Below are positions 26,001-41,000 of a DNA stretch of 64,000 nt, piece after piece (position 1 is the first letter of the stretch; each line of letters starts with the position of its first letter). The stretch is from Bathymodiolus brooksi (lineage: Eukaryota; Mollusca; Bivalvia; Mytilida; Modiolidae), in the NCBI GenBank assembly GCA_963680875.1, contig OY804579.1:27823804-27887803 (forward strand), given 5' to 3'. The notes under the pieces are model-generated. The model was not told the origin of the DNA. It was given only the letters and a program-made list of their open reading frames with translations, and searched no databases. A program made the position numbers and the translations under genes.

Positions 26001-29000
26001 GGAAAGATTTAGAGAAAAGTGCTATGAAAACTACCATGCAACTAACATGGGAGATTGGGACGAGATACAACATGTCAGATTGACGATTATTGTTGATCAA
26101 CAGTTTAAAATTGTGATTTACGTCTACTGTAAAATATTTTGTTGACCTCGTAGCAAAATTATCTTTATGATCGTCTTTTTGTGAATATGTTGTTAACTGT
26201 TGATTTGTTGCCACATAGATTGTAGTACTTTCATATCGAAGTGTAAATACTTAACATTGGATAATTGGTGATGGCGATTTCCAAATATGTGCAAGCTTAA
26301 TAAATCGACTATCTCAAGCCACATATTCAAAATTCACAAATAGGTTAGTTAATAGATATATTTCTGTTAATCTTACTGTCACAAAAACAAACATAGAACA
26401 AGTCCATTAGATTTGCAGAAACACTGTTTTCTTCGGGTAGTTCATCTTATGCAGAGTACATATCCATGGATGCAACGCCATATCAAATACTGTTATAAGG
26501 TGGTGCAACTTGTATAAAACAAAACGAAATGAAACAGTCTTAACCTACATGTGTTTCTTTTAAACTAATGGGCAAATTAGATCCAAACTTTGCAGGAATG
26601 TGAAGATCTCTACAAATGTTATCCACTTTATCATGATCTGCAAAAAAAACATGGCTGTTACGGGAAACTTCTTTTCTGATTGACATCAACTTTGAAGATT
26701 TTTTTCTTTTGAGGGTCCAAATGATTTGAGGTTTAGCTCATCTGGCCAACAATTGGCATCCATCCGTCCGTTCATTGTACCTTGTAAACTTTCACATTAA
26801 TTTTTTTTCTCTGAAACCGTATTAAACCAAATTAAATTATTCTTGTCTGGAATGGTCCATGAGTGGTCCCCTTTCAAAATTGTGCCTGATAGCCTCACCC
26901 TCCATTCAGGGTGCTTGTTGTTACTAAAAATAGAGATTTCTTTGTCTATTGCTACTTTTACTTTATTGAGACAAAATGGACTAAAATTTTAACTGCAGCT
27001 ATATCGGACAAGGACTAGTTTAACTTATATTCCAGGGTTTTCTGTGAAATTTTTCTATAAGAAGATTAAGATCGATTATGCAAATTAGGCATATTAGGCC
27101 AAAATGAAAAATAAGTTTGTTTCCCCTTACCCGACTGACCCTGTCAAAATTGGCCAACTGACATTTTGTTATTGGAAATTTGCCGTCACTTTATTTTTTT
27201 ATTTTTTTTTGTTTCGCTCAAAATTCATTTTGCTGAAAATTCCGTATTTTAGATTCATTTCGCCAAAAGATCGATATTTTCGCATTAAAAAAAAGCCCAC
27301 CTACCTACCCACTTCCAAAATTGTGGGTCGGGTAAGGGGAAACAGAAATATTTTTAATTGTGGCCTTATGTTAAAATATATCACATTAAAATCTCCTCGT
27401 CTGAAACCACAGAACCAAATTGGACAGGGATAGTCCTTTTTATGTCTGGCATCCGCATCCTCCATTCAAGATGGCATCCATTACTAAAAATAGAAATTTC
27501 TATAATTGTCTATTGCTGCTTTATTATTAGATCAAAATGAGCTTCTCTTTTAAGTGCAGCTACATGGCAATGAGAATTTAACATATCTTCAAGGTTTTTC
27601 TGTGAAATTTGTTCTTTCAGCTGTTTTATACAGATTATGCATATTTTGTTAATCACATTAAATTCTTCTGCTCAGAAACTTGTATGTGACACCCCCATTT
27701 TCTATTAACTTGAAAAATCAAATTGAAAATCAGGTGAGCAATTACAGGCCCCTCTTGTTTTTTGTGTGTGCAAATAGTGTATGTCAGGCGGGTCAGGACT
27801 GTCATGGTCCTGATCATGTGATAGATGGATTTACAACTACCTATGCAATCAGTACCTATCACCACTAACGTTTTGAGTTCGAATCCTGCTCAGGCGAGGT
27901 GTACTTGATACAACATTATGTGATAAAGTTTGTCTGTGACTTGAGACATGTCGGTGGTTATCTCTGGGTACTCTAATTTCGTCCACCAATAAACTGACCG
28001 CCATGGTATAGCTGAAATTTTGTTGAAAGTGGCATTAAATACCACAGCCTTAACCTTAAACCTGTATGTTCTCGAAAACTACAAACTGGCTTGAGCCTAA
28101 ACAGTGCACGAACCACGTAAGTAATGCAGGCTCAGGTTAGTCTCTAGTTTCCATAGTTTTCTATAAAATGCATTGTTAGCGTTTTGTTTAATTTGGTATA
28201 AACTATTCTTGTAATTTTTGTAGAGATTATTACAAGCTGGAGAGAAAAAACTAGGAACAGATGAGTCTACATTTAACTCGATAATGGCTTCACAGAGTTA
28301 CGAACAACTTCGTGCTGTATTTGATGCCTATCAGAGGATGGCAGGAAAAGATATAGAATCTTCTGTTAAAAGTGAAATGTCAGGAAATCTTGAAATAGGA
28401 ATGTTAGCAATAGGTTTGTATTGATTTTGCAGCCATTTGTGCATTTAAAATTTAGCATAATAGGTATAAGTTATTCCCTTTGGTGTTCTAAATATAAAAC
28501 ACTTTTGACTTGCTTTAACACTTTATACATACTCCGTCATTAATTAGATCTGCCGGGAGCATGAACTGTTCTAAAACGCGCTGTATTGTAACCACTCTTT
28601 CATGTGTAAAAATGTGTAAGTCGTAATTTTTGTTTCAACAATATTTTACACTGAATTTCTGACATTATTACTGTTTGTATGAAGGAAAGGCCACATATTA
28701 CACAAATATTGCTTCTTCTTATATACTTTTTTCTTGGCATATCAGAGGCCACTGATTGCATGTTTTGATTATTTCAATCGACTAGAAATATGGGCAAAGA
28801 CATTTTGTTTTTAACCATTCAGTGTCTATAGGGTACGTTCCAAAACACATATGCTTGTCTTGTCTGCTGGATATCTTAGAAGAGTCGCTGATTGGTCAAT
28901 TTATATTACATTCATGTTGACATAACCCCTAAAGGAGTGTTTTTCTATCTCTCACACTGTGACTAGTAAATCAACTTATTAGACCCAATGGGTTCATGCA

Positions 29001-32000
29001 ATTTATAGTTTGAAAAGCTAATTTTTATGTGCAATAGGTCTAAATTTCTTAAAATAAATTTCAAAATGCCAGATGGAATGCAGTAAGAAAGAATGGATCA
29101 GATTGAGTAAAAGCACCCGCTGCAGTTATATATGCAGTGTATATATACCTTAAATGAAAAGCTGAAAGATCATGTACACCATTGGAGTCTTTGTGAGGCC
29201 CTCATTAATAACTGTTGATTTTCTATGCTTTGTTTTTCAGTACGATGCGTAAAGAACAGACCAGCTTATTTTGCACAGAAATTATATCATTCAATGAAGG
29301 TATTAAATTAATCACTCATATTATGTTTAAAGATGACAGTAATGGGTGACGATTGATCTCAATAACCAACAACAGCAACCAGTCGACCACTTATTCAGAA
29401 TATAAGATTTATAAGTGTTTAACACCACTTTCAAGAATATTTCAATTATATTGTGACAGTCAGTTTTATTTTTAGAGTAAGCATGATTGCCCCTCAGAAG
29501 ATCATTGACCGTTAACAAACTTTATTATTATACTTCGCTGTTTATGTTTTTGCTTTTTTTTTTTTTTTTGGTGCTTAATGCCACTTATTTCATTATTTCA
29601 ATATTTCAGTTATATCATGGTGGTCAGTTTCATTGGTGGAGGAAACAGGAGTAACCAGAGAAAACCACCGACCTGTCGCAAGTAACTGACAAACTTTATC
29701 ACATAATGTTGTATCGAGTACACCTCACCATGAGCGGGATTCAAACTCACAACTTTAGTGGTGATAGGTACTGATTGCACATGTAGTTGTAAATCCAACT
29801 GCCATGCGATCATGATTGAAGACAATTCTTGGTGTATTCATTGAAAGCTCTGTTGTCTACCCAGATAACCCTCAATTTGTTTCAGTGGAGGACAATAGTG
29901 TAGTCAACAACAACAACCTCTCTTTATTTTGCCAAAGAACTAACGGTATGTAGTTGTAAAAACATAATTTATTTCCACTTGCTGGGAACCAGGCGAGAAA
30001 AATTTGCTTATCTTCCTGTTTCTACAGCTCGTGCTAATAATTTATATTTTTCTGACATACTATATATTCTATATTAATTGATGGAGACAGATTTGCAGAC
30101 TTTTTTTTTTTACTTTGTTGCTTGATTGGGTGTTCATAATACATGGGGAGATATCATAAATGGTATTATCATTGCTTTACTTAAGTATTTAGTGGAGAAA
30201 TATTTTGGACAAAACAAGGATGTTTTTGTTTTCAAACCGGGGATAAAATTGTTATCTATTTTCTACCCATAGGCATTGAGATTGTACCACCCTTCAGCAC
30301 CACTGTAACTGTAACTAGTGTCATAGATGCAATTCAACACTTTCATATTTCCAAGTCATTGACAAAACCTGAGCAAACTGGTCCACTGTCTAAACTTGTC
30401 AAGTTTTTCAGTGCCAAGGGTGATTCAGGTTTATAAGGATTTTATTGTAGTAGAGATATAGTGATCATTTCTATTAATTTCAGGGTATGGGGACAGATGA
30501 CAGAACACTAATTAGAATTATAGTAACTCGTTCTGAAGTTGATATGGTGCAAATCAAACAAGAATTTCAGAAACTTTATGGAAAATCTTTAGATCAGTTT
30601 ATTAGGGTAAGTTTTATGTTCTGTATACTATTGATAAATAGATACAATTATTGAGAACTGAATGGGACATTTATTATCTGGCATTTCTCAAATCAAAACA
30701 TAATGAACATATTAAACAATGCTTACCAGTAAGTTGAAGTTTGATTGTAATTTTGTTAGTCCTAATCTACTAGAACAACATGAGAGACACAATCAGATTT
30801 TAGAGGAAACATGAAGAAAGTGGAACTATCCTCAGGTGGGTAAGTCCTAAGGATGAGCATGCTATGCTGGTAGATTTTATAAGTCCAATCTTAACAAGAA
30901 TAGCATGAGTATGTAGAGTCCAGTTTTATCATCTACAAAGTTGTATAAAACCTATTTCTAGACTAGTATACTTTAATATAAAACTACCTAAAATCTTTAC
31001 AATTTTTCTGATCTATCAGCTCACTATTATTTCTTAAGAAAATCAGAACATTATTGTCAGTTTAATGTCAAAAGTTACGGTTTTAAAACATATAAAATTG
31101 CATTGATAAAGTAACTGTCATTTGAAATTGGCCTTTTACGGTGAACCTATTCCTTTCTTCATCCTGCAGTGTGTAAAACTATATCAATATAAATCCTAGA
31201 ACTAGCTCCCCTTATACTATGTGCTGTTAAAATCTTCGTATGTAATTTTGCTAATCTTAGAACAGTTTAAATCCAATTGTCTACTGTCACTTTTGCAATG
31301 GTCTATGTGGTTTCTGAAAAATAAAAAAAAATTGTGTATAATTATCAGGAACGTCTCTAGTTGAGATAAATATTCTGCCAGTGTCAACAAAAGAAATTCT
31401 ATGAACACTTTTAAATGCTTTAATGTGTAGTTCTGGTAGCTGAAATTCTGGTCTAGTTTGTTTCAACACAGTACCAATTCTAATTTTGATGGTTTTGTTT
31501 GTGGTTTATGGTATTTATTGGCACTTTCAACAATATATCAGTTATATCATGGCAGTCAGTTTTATTGGGGGAGGAAACCGGAGTACCTGGAGAAAACTAC
31601 CGACCTGTCACATTTTATTTTTTTGGGACAAAAGTGGAATCTATATCAATGTTCCTTATGTCAATAAAAAATATATTTTGAACTATTTGTCTAGTTGTTA
31701 ATGCTGTGAACTGTTTGTCCAGTTGTTAATGATGTGAACTCTTTGTCCAGTTTTTAATGCTGTGAACTGTTTGTCCAGTTGTTAATGCTGTGAATTATTT
31801 GTCCAGTTGTTAATGCTGTGAACTATTTGTCCAGTTGTTAATGCTGTGAACTATTTGTCAAGTTGTTAATGTTGTGAACTGTTTGTTCAGTTGTTAATGC
31901 TGTGAACTGTTTGTCCAGTTGTTAATGCTGTGAACTGTTTGTCAAGTTTTTAATGCTGTGAACTGTTTGTCCAGTTGTTAATGCTGTGAACTGTTTGTCC

Positions 32001-35000
32001 AGTTGTTAATGCTGTGAACTGTTTGTCAAGTTGTTAATGCTGTGAACTGTTTGTCCAGTTGTTAATGCTGTGAACTGTTTGTCCAGTTGTTAATGCTGTG
32101 AACTATTTGTCCAGTTGTTAATGCTGTGAACTATTTGTCCAGTTGTTAATGCTGTGAACTATTTGTCCAGTTGTTAATGTTGTGAACTGTTTGTCCAGTT
32201 GTTAATGCTGTGAACTGTTTGTCCAGTTGTTAATGCTGTGAACTGTTTGTCCAGTTGTTAATGCTGTGAACTATTTGTCCAGTTGTTAATGTTGTGAACT
32301 GTTTGTCCAGTTATTAATGCTGTGAACTGTTTGTCAAGTTGTTAATGCTGTGAACTGTTTGTCAAGTTGTTAATGCTGTGAACTGTTTGTCCAGTTGTTA
32401 ATGCTGTGAACTATTTGTTGAGTTGTTAATGCTGTGAACTGTTTGTCAAATTGTTAATGCTGTGAACTGTTTGTCAAGTTGTTAATGCTGTGAAATGTTT
32501 GTCCAGTTGTTAATGCTGTGAACAGTGTGTCCAGTTGTTAATGCTGTGAACTGTTTGTCCAGTTGTTAATGCTGTGTACTATTTGTTGAGTTGTTAATGC
32601 TGTGAACTGTTTGTCAAGTTGTTAATGCTGTGAACTGTTTGTCAAGTTGTTAATGCTGTGAAATGTTTGTCCAGTTGTTAATGCTGTGAACAGTTTGTCC
32701 AGTTGTTAATGCTGTGAACTGTTTGTCCAGTTGTTAATGCTGTGTACTATTTGTTGAGTTGTTAATGCTGTGAACTGTTTGTCCAGTTGTTAATGCTGTA
32801 AACTATTTATCTAGTTGTTAATGCTGTGAACTATTTGTCCAGTTGTTAATGCTGTGAACTGTTTGTCCAGTTGTTAATGCTGTGAACTGTTTGTCAAGTT
32901 GTTAATGCTGTGAACAGTTTGTCCAGTTGTTAATGCTGTGAACTGTTTGTCCAGCTGTTAATGCTGTGAACTGTTTGTCAAGTTGTTAATGCTGTGAACT
33001 GTTTGTCCAGTTGTTAATGCTGTGAACTGTTTGTCCAGTTGTTAATGCGGTGAACTATTTGTCCAGTTGTTAATGTTGTGAACTGTTTGTCCAGTTATTA
33101 ATGCTGTGAACTGTTTGTCAAGTTGTTAATGCTGTGAACTGTTTGTCAAGTTGTTAATGTTGTGAACTGTTTGTCCAGTTGTTAATGCTGTGAACTGTTT
33201 GTCCAGTTGTTAATGTTGTGAACTGTTTGTCCAGTTGTTAATGCTGTGAACTATTTGTGGAGTTGTTAATGCTGTGAACTGTTTGTCCAGTTGTTAATGA
33301 TGTGAACTCTTTGTCCAGTTTTTAATGCTGTGAACTGTTTGTCCAGTTGTTAATGCTGTGAATTATTTGTCCAGTTGTTAATGCTGTGAACTATTTGTCC
33401 AGTTGTTAATGCTGTGAACTATTTGTCCAGTTGTTAATGTTGTGAACTGTTTGTTCAGTTGTTAATGCTGTGAACTGTTTGTCCAGTTGTTAATGCTGTG
33501 AACTGTTTGTCAAGTTTTTAATGCTGTGAACTGTTTGTCCAGTTGTTAATGCTGTGAACTATTTGTCCAGTTGCTAATGCTGTGAACTATTTGTCCAGTT
33601 GTTAATTCTGTGAACTATTTGTCCAGTTGTTAATGCTGTGAACTATTTGTTCAGTTGTTAATGCTGTGAACTGTTTGTTCAGTTGTTAATGCTGTAAACA
33701 CTTTGTCAAGTTTTTAATGCTGTGAACTGTTTGTCCAGTTGTTAATGCTGTGAACTATTTGTCCAATTGTTAATGCTGTGAACTATTTGTCCAGTTGTTA
33801 ATGCTGTGAACTATTTGTCCAGATGTTAATGCTGTGAACTATTTGTCCAGTTGTTAATGCTGTGAACTGTTTGTCCAGTTGTTAATGCTGTGAACTGTTT
33901 GTCAAGTTGTTAATGCTGTGAACTGTTTGTCCAGTTGTTAATGCTGTGAACAGTTTGTCCAGTTGTTAATGCTGTGAACTGTTTGTCCAGTTGTTAATGC
34001 TGTGAACTATTTGTTGAGTTGTTAATGCTGTGAACTGTTTGTCAAGTTGTTAATGCTGTGAACTGTTTGTCCAGTTGTTAATGCTGTGAACTATTTATCT
34101 AGTTGTTAATGCTGTGAACTATTTGTCCAGTTGATAATGCTGTGAACTGTTTGTCCAGTTGTTAATGCTGTGAACTGTTTGTGAAGTTGTTAATGCTGTG
34201 AACAGTTTGTCCAGTTGTTAATGCTGTGAACTGTTTGTCCAGTTGTTAATGCTGTGAACTATTTGTTGAGTTGTTAATGCTGTGAACTATTTGTCCAGTT
34301 GTTAATGCTGTGAACTATTTGTCAGGTTGTTAATGCTGTGAACTGTTTGTCAAGTTGTTAATGCTGTGAACTATTTGTCCAGTTGTTAATGTTGTGAACT
34401 GTTTGTTCAGTTGTTAATGCTGTGAACTGTTTGTCCAGTTGTTAATGCTGTGAACTATTTGTCCAGTTGTTAATGTTGTGATCTGTTTGTCCAGTTGTTA
34501 ATGCTGTGAACTGTTTGTCCAGTTGTTAATGCTGTGAACTGTTTGTCTAGGTGTTAATGCTGTGAACTGTTTGTCAAGTTGTTAATGCTGTGAACTTTTT
34601 GTCCAGTTGTTAATGTTGTTAACTATTCGTCCAGTTGTTAATGCTGTGAACTGTTTGTTCAGTTGTTAATGCTGTGAACTATTTGTCCAGTTGTTAATGC
34701 TGTGAACTGTTTGTCCAGTTGTTTATGCTGTGAACTGTTTGTCCAGTTGTTAATGTTGTGATCTGTTTGTTCAGTTGTTAATGCTGTGAACTCTTTGTCC
34801 AGTTGTTAATGTTGTGATCTGTTTGTCCAGTTGTTAATGCTGTGAATTATTTGTCCAGTTGTTATTGCTGTGAACTCTTTGTCCAGTTGTTAATGTTGTG
34901 AACTGTTTGTCCAGTTGTTAATGCTGTGAACTATTTGTGGAGTTGTTAATGCTGTGAACTGTTTGTCCAGTTGTTAATGCTGTGAACTAATTGTCCAGTT

Positions 35001-38000
35001 GTTAATGTTGTGAACTGTTTGTTCAGTTGTTAATGCTGTGAACTATTTGTCCAGTTGTTATTGCTGTGAACTCTTTGTCCAGTTGTTAATGTTGTGAACT
35101 GTTTGTCCAGTTGTTAATGCTGTGAACTATTTGTGGAGTTGTTAATGCTGTAAACTGTTTGTCCAGTTGTTAATGCTGTGAACTATTTGTCCAGTTGTTA
35201 ATGTTGTGAACTGTTTGTCCAGTTGTTAATGTTGTGATCTGTTTGTTCAGTTGTTAATGCTGTGAACTATTTGTCCAGTTGTTAATGCTGTGAACTATTT
35301 GTCCAGTTGTTAATGCTGTGAACTATTTGTCCAGTTGTTAATGCTGTGAACTATTTGTCAAGTTGTTAATGTTGTGATCTGTTTGTTCAGTTGTTAATGC
35401 TGTGAACTATTTGTCCAGTTGTTATTGCTGTGAATTCTTTGTCCAGTTGTTAATGCTGTGAACTGTTTGTCCAGTTGTTAATGCTGTGAACTATTTGTCC
35501 AGTTGTTAATGTTGTGAACTCTTTGTTCAGTTGTTAATGCTGTGAACTATTTGTCCAGTTGTTATTGCTGTGAACTCTTTGTCCAGTTGTTAATGCTGTG
35601 AACTATTTGTCCAGTTGTTAATGTTGTGAACTGTTTGTCCAGTTGTTAATGCTGTGAACTGTTTGTCAAGTTGTTAATGCTGTGAACTGTTTGTCCAGTT
35701 GTTAATGCTGTGAACTGTTTGTCCAGTTGTTAATGCTGTGAACTATTTGTCCAGTTGTTAATGCTGTGAACTGTTTGTCCAGTTATTAATGCTGTGAACT
35801 GTTTGTCAAGTTGTTAATGCTGTGAACTGTTTGTCAAGTTGTTAATGCTGTGAACTGTTTGTCCAGTTGTTAATGCTGTGAACTGTTTGTCCAGTTGTTA
35901 ATGCTGTGAACTATTTGTGGAGTTGTTAATGCTGTGAACTGTTTGTCCAGTTGTTAATGATGTAAACTCTTTGTCCAGTTTTTAATGCTGTGAACTGTTT
36001 GTCCAGTTGTTAATGCTGTGAATTATTTGTCCAGTTGTTAATGCTGTGAACTATTTGTCCAGTTGTTAATGCTGTGAACTATTTGTCCAGTTGTTAATGT
36101 TGTGAACTGTTTGTTCAGTTGTTAATGCTGTGAACTGTTTGTCCAGTTGTTAATGCTGTGAACTATTTGTCAAGTTTTTAATGCTGTGAACTGTTTTTCC
36201 AGTTGTTAATGCTGTGAACTATTTGTCCAGTTGCTAATGCTGTGAACTATTTGTCCAGTTGTTAATTCTGTGAACTATTTGTCCAGTTGTTAATGCTGTG
36301 AACTATTTGTTCAGTTGTTAATGCTGTGAACTGTTTGTTCAGTTGTTAATGCTGTAAACACTTTGTCAAGTTTTTAATGCTGTGAACTGTTTGTCCAGTT
36401 GTTAATGCTGTGAACTATTTGTCCAATTGTTAATGCTGTGAACTATTTGTCCAGTTGTTAATGCTGTGAACTATTTGTCCAGATGTTAATGCTGTGAACT
36501 ATTTGTCAAGTTGTTAATGCTGTGAACTGTTTGTCCAGTTGTTAATGCTGTGAACTGTTTGTCCAGTTTTTAATGCTGTGAACTGTTTGTCCAGTTGTTA
36601 ATGCTGTGAACAGTTTGTCCAGTTGTTAATGCTGTGAACTGTTTGTCCAGTTGTTAATGCTGTGAACTATTTGTTGAGTTGTTAATGCTGTGAACTATTT
36701 GTCCAGTTGTTAATGTTGTGAACTATTTGTCAGGTTGTTAATGCTGTGAACTGTTTGTCAAGTTGTTAATGCTGTGAACTGTTTGTCAAGTTGTTAATGC
36801 TGTGAACTGTTTGTCAAGTTGTTAATGCTGTGAACTGTTTGTCCAGTTGTTAATGCTGTGAACTGTTTGTCCAGTTGTTAATGCTGTGAACTATTTGTGG
36901 AGTTGTTAATGCTGTGAACTGTTTGTCCAGTTGTTAATGATGTAAACTCTTTGTCCAGTTTTTAATGCTGTGAACTGTTTGTCCAGTTGTTAATGCTGTG
37001 AATTATTTGTCCAGTTGTTAATGCTGTGAACTATTTGTCCAGTTGTTAATGCTGTGAACTATTTGTCCAGTTGTTAATGTTGTGAACTGTTTGTTCAGTT
37101 GTTAATGCTGTGAACTGTTTGTCCAGTTGTTAATGCTGTGAACTATTTGTCAAGTTTTTAATGCTGTGAACTGTTTTTCCAGTTGTTAATGCTGTGAACT
37201 ATTTGTCCAGTTGCTAATGCTGTGAACTATTTGTCCAGTTGTTAATGCTGTGAACTATTTGTCCAGTTGTTAATGCTGTGAACTATTTGTTCAGTTGTTA
37301 ATGCTGTGAACTGTTTGTTCAGTTGTTAATGCTGTAAACACTTTGTCAAGTTTTTAATGCTGTGAACTGTTTGTCCAGTTGTTAATGCTGTGAACTATTT
37401 GTCCAATTGTTAATGCTGTGAACTATTTGTCCAGTTGTTAATGCTGTGAACTATTTGTCCAGATGTTAATGCTGTGAACTATTTGTCAAGTTGTTAATGC
37501 TGTGAACTGTTTGTCCAGTTGTTAATGCTGTGAACTGTTTCTCCAGTTTTTAATGCTGTGAACTGTTTGTCCAGTTGTTAATGCTGTGAACAGTTTGTCC
37601 AGTTGTTAATGCTGTGAACTGTTTGTCCAGTTGTTAATGCTGTGAACTATTTGTTGAGTTGTTAATGCTGTGAACTATTTGTCCAGTTGTTAATGTTGTG
37701 AACTATTTGTCAGGTTGTTAATGCTGTGAACTGTTTGTCAAGTTGTTAATGCTGTGAACTGTTTGTCAAGTTGGTAATGCTGTGAACTGTTTGTCAAGTT
37801 GTTAATGCTGTGAACTATTTGTCCAGTTGTTAATGTTGTGAACTGTTTGTTCAGTTGTTAATGCTGTGAACTGTTTGTCCAGTTGTTAATGCTGTGAGCT
37901 ATTTGTCCAGTTGTTAATGCTGTGAACTATTTGTCCAGATGTTAATGTTGTGAACTGTTTGTTCAGTTGTTAATGCTGTGAACTGTTTGTCCAGTTGTTA

Positions 38001-41000
38001 ATGCTGTGAGCTATTTGTCCAGTTGTTAATGCTGTGAACTATTTGTCCAGATGTTAATTCTGTGAACTATTTGTCCAGTTGTTAATGCTGTGAACTGTTT
38101 GTCCAGTTGTTAATGCTGTGAACAGTTTGTCCAGTTGTTAATGCTGTGAACTGTTTGTCCAGTTGTTAATGCTGTGAACTATTTGTTGAGTTGTTAATGC
38201 TGTGAACTATTTGTCCAGTTGTTAATGTTGTGAACTATTTGTCAGGTTGTTAATGCTGTGAACTGTTTGTCAAGTTGTTAATGCTGTGAACTGTTTGTCA
38301 AGTTGGTAATGCTGTGAACTGTTTGTCAAGTTGTTAATGCTGTGAACTATTTGTCCAGTTGTTAATGTTGTGAACTGTTTGTTCAGTTGTTAATGCTGTG
38401 AACTGTTTGTCCAGTTGTTAATGCTGTGAGCTATTTGTCCAGTTGTTAATGCTGTGAACTATTTGTCCAGATGTTAATTCTGTGAACTATTTGTCCAGTT
38501 GTTAATGCTGTGAACTATTTGTCCAGTTGTTAATGCTGTGAACTATTTGTCCAGTTGTTAATGCTGTGAACTGTTTGTCCAGTTGTTAATGCTGTGAACT
38601 GTTTGTCCAGTTGTTAATGCTGTGAACTATTTGTCCAGTTGTTAATGCTGTGAACAGTTTGTCCAGTTGTTAATGCTGTGAACTGTTTGTCAAGTTGTTA
38701 ATGCTGTGAACTATTTGTCCAGTTGTTAATGCTGTGAACTGTTTGTCAAGTTGTTAATGCTGTGAACTGTTTGTCCAGTTGTTAATGCTGTGAACTATTT
38801 ATCTAGTTGTTAATGCTGTGAACTGTTTGTCCAGTTGTTAATGCTGTGAACTCTTTGTCCAGTGTTAATGCTGTGAACTGTTTGTCAAGTTGTTAATGCT
38901 GTGAACAGTTTGTCCAGTTGTTAATGTTGTGAACTGTTTGTCCAGTTGTTAATGCTGTGAACTATTTGTTGAGTTGTTAATGCTGTGAACTATTTGTCCA
39001 GTTGTTAATGTTGTGAACTATTTCTCAGGTTGTTAATGCTGTGAACTGTTTGTCAAGTTGTTAATGCTGTGAACTGTTTGTCAAGTTGGTAATGCTGTGA
39101 ACTGTTTGTCAAGTTGTTAATGCTGTGAACTATTTGTCCAGTTGTTAATGTTGTGAACTGTTTGTTCAGTTGTTAATGCTGTGAACTGTTTGTCCAGTTG
39201 TTAATGCTGTGAACTATTTGTCCAGTTGTTAATGCTGTGAACTATTTGTCCAGTTGTTAATGTTGTGATCTGTTTGTCCAGTTGTTAATGCTGTGAACTG
39301 TTTGTCAAGTTGTTAATGCTGTGAACAGTTTGTCCAGTTGTTAATGCTGTGAACTGTTTGTCCAGTTGTTAATGCTGTGAACAATTTGTTGAGTTGTTAA
39401 TGCTGTGAACTATTTGTCCAGTTGTTAATGTTGTGAACTATTTGTCAGATTGTTAATGCTGTGAACTGTTTGTCAGGTTGTTAATGCTGTGAACTGTTTG
39501 TCAAGTTGGTAATGCTGTGAACTGTTTGTCAAGTTGTTAATGCTGTGAACTATTTGTCCAGTTGTTAATGTTGTGAACTTTTGTTCAGTTGTTAATGCTG
39601 TGAACTGTTTGTCCAGTTGTTAATGCTGTGAACTATTTGTCCAGTTGTTAATGCTGTGAACTATTTGTCCAGTTGTTAATTCTGTGAACTATTTGTCCAG
39701 TTGTTAATGCTGTGAACTATTTGTCCAGTTGTTAATGCTGTGAACTATTTGTCCAGTTGTTAATGCTGTGAACTGTTTGTCCAGTTGTTAATGCTGTGAA
39801 CTGTTTGTCCAGTTGTTAATGCTGTGAACTGTTTGTCAAGTTTTTAATGCTGTGAACTGTTTGTCCAGTTGTTAATGCTGTGAACTATTTGTCCAGTTGT
39901 TAATGCTGTGAACTGTTTGTCCAGTTGTTAATGCTGTGAACTATTTGTTGAGTTGTTAATGCTGTGAACTATTTGTCAAGTTGTTAATGCTGTGAACTGT
40001 TTGTCCAGTTGTTAATGCTGTGAACTATTTATCTAGTTGTTAATGCTGTGAACTATTTGTCCAGTGATAATGCTGTGAACTGTTTGTCCAGTTGTTAATG
40101 CTGTGAACTGTTTGTCAAGTTGTTAATGCTGTGAACAGTTTGTCCAGTTGTTAATGCTGTGAACTGTTTGTCCAGTTGTTAATGCTGTGAACTATTTGTT
40201 GAGTTGTTAATGCTGTGAACTATTTGTCCAGTTGTTAATGTTGTGAACTATTTGTCAGGTTGTTAATGCTGTGAACTGTTTGTCAAGTTGTTAATGCTGT
40301 GAACTATTTGTCCAGTTGTTAATGTTGTGAACTGTTTGTTCAGTTGTTAATGCTGTGAACTGTTTGTCCAGTTGTTAATGCTGTGAACTATTTGTCCAGT
40401 TGTTAATGTTGTGATCTGTTTGTCCAGTTGTTAATGCTGTGAACTGTTTGTCCAGTTGTTAATGCTGTGAACTGTTTGTCCAGGTGTTAATGCTGTGAAC
40501 TGTTTGTCAAGTTGTTAATGCTGTGAACTTTTTGTCCAGTTGTTAATGTTGTTAACTATTCGTCCAGTTGTTAATGCTGTGAACTGTTTGTTCAGTTGTT
40601 AATGCTGTGAACTATTTGTCCAGTTGTTAATGCTGTGAACTGTTTGTCCAGTTGTTAATGCTGTGAACTGTTTGTCAAGTTGTTAATGCTGTGAACTATT
40701 TGTTGAGTTGTTAATGCTGTGAACTATTTGTCCAGTTGTTAATGTTGTGAACTATTTGTCAGGTTGTTAATGCTGTGAATTGTTTGTCAAGTTGTTAATG
40801 CTGTGAACTGTTTGTCAAGTTGGTAATGCTGTGAACTGTTTGTCAAGTTGTTAATGCTGTGAACTATTTGTCCAGTTGTTAATGTTGTGAACTGTTTGTT
40901 CAGTTGTTAATGCTGTGAACTGTTTGTCCAGTTGTTAATGCTGTGAACTATTTGTCCAGTTGTTAATGCTGTGAACTATTTGTCCAGTTGTTAATGTTGT

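Larger units (their letters stand above)
26732..28151 (+). mobile_element. Family A related divergent copy with nested insertions
   Basis: It starts TTTAGCTCATCTGGCC with CCATCCGTCCG and ends CAGGCTCAGGTTAGTCTCTAG. A foldback MITE (27097-27365) and a SINE (27788-28048) are nested inside, so it is older than both. Confidence 0.6.
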
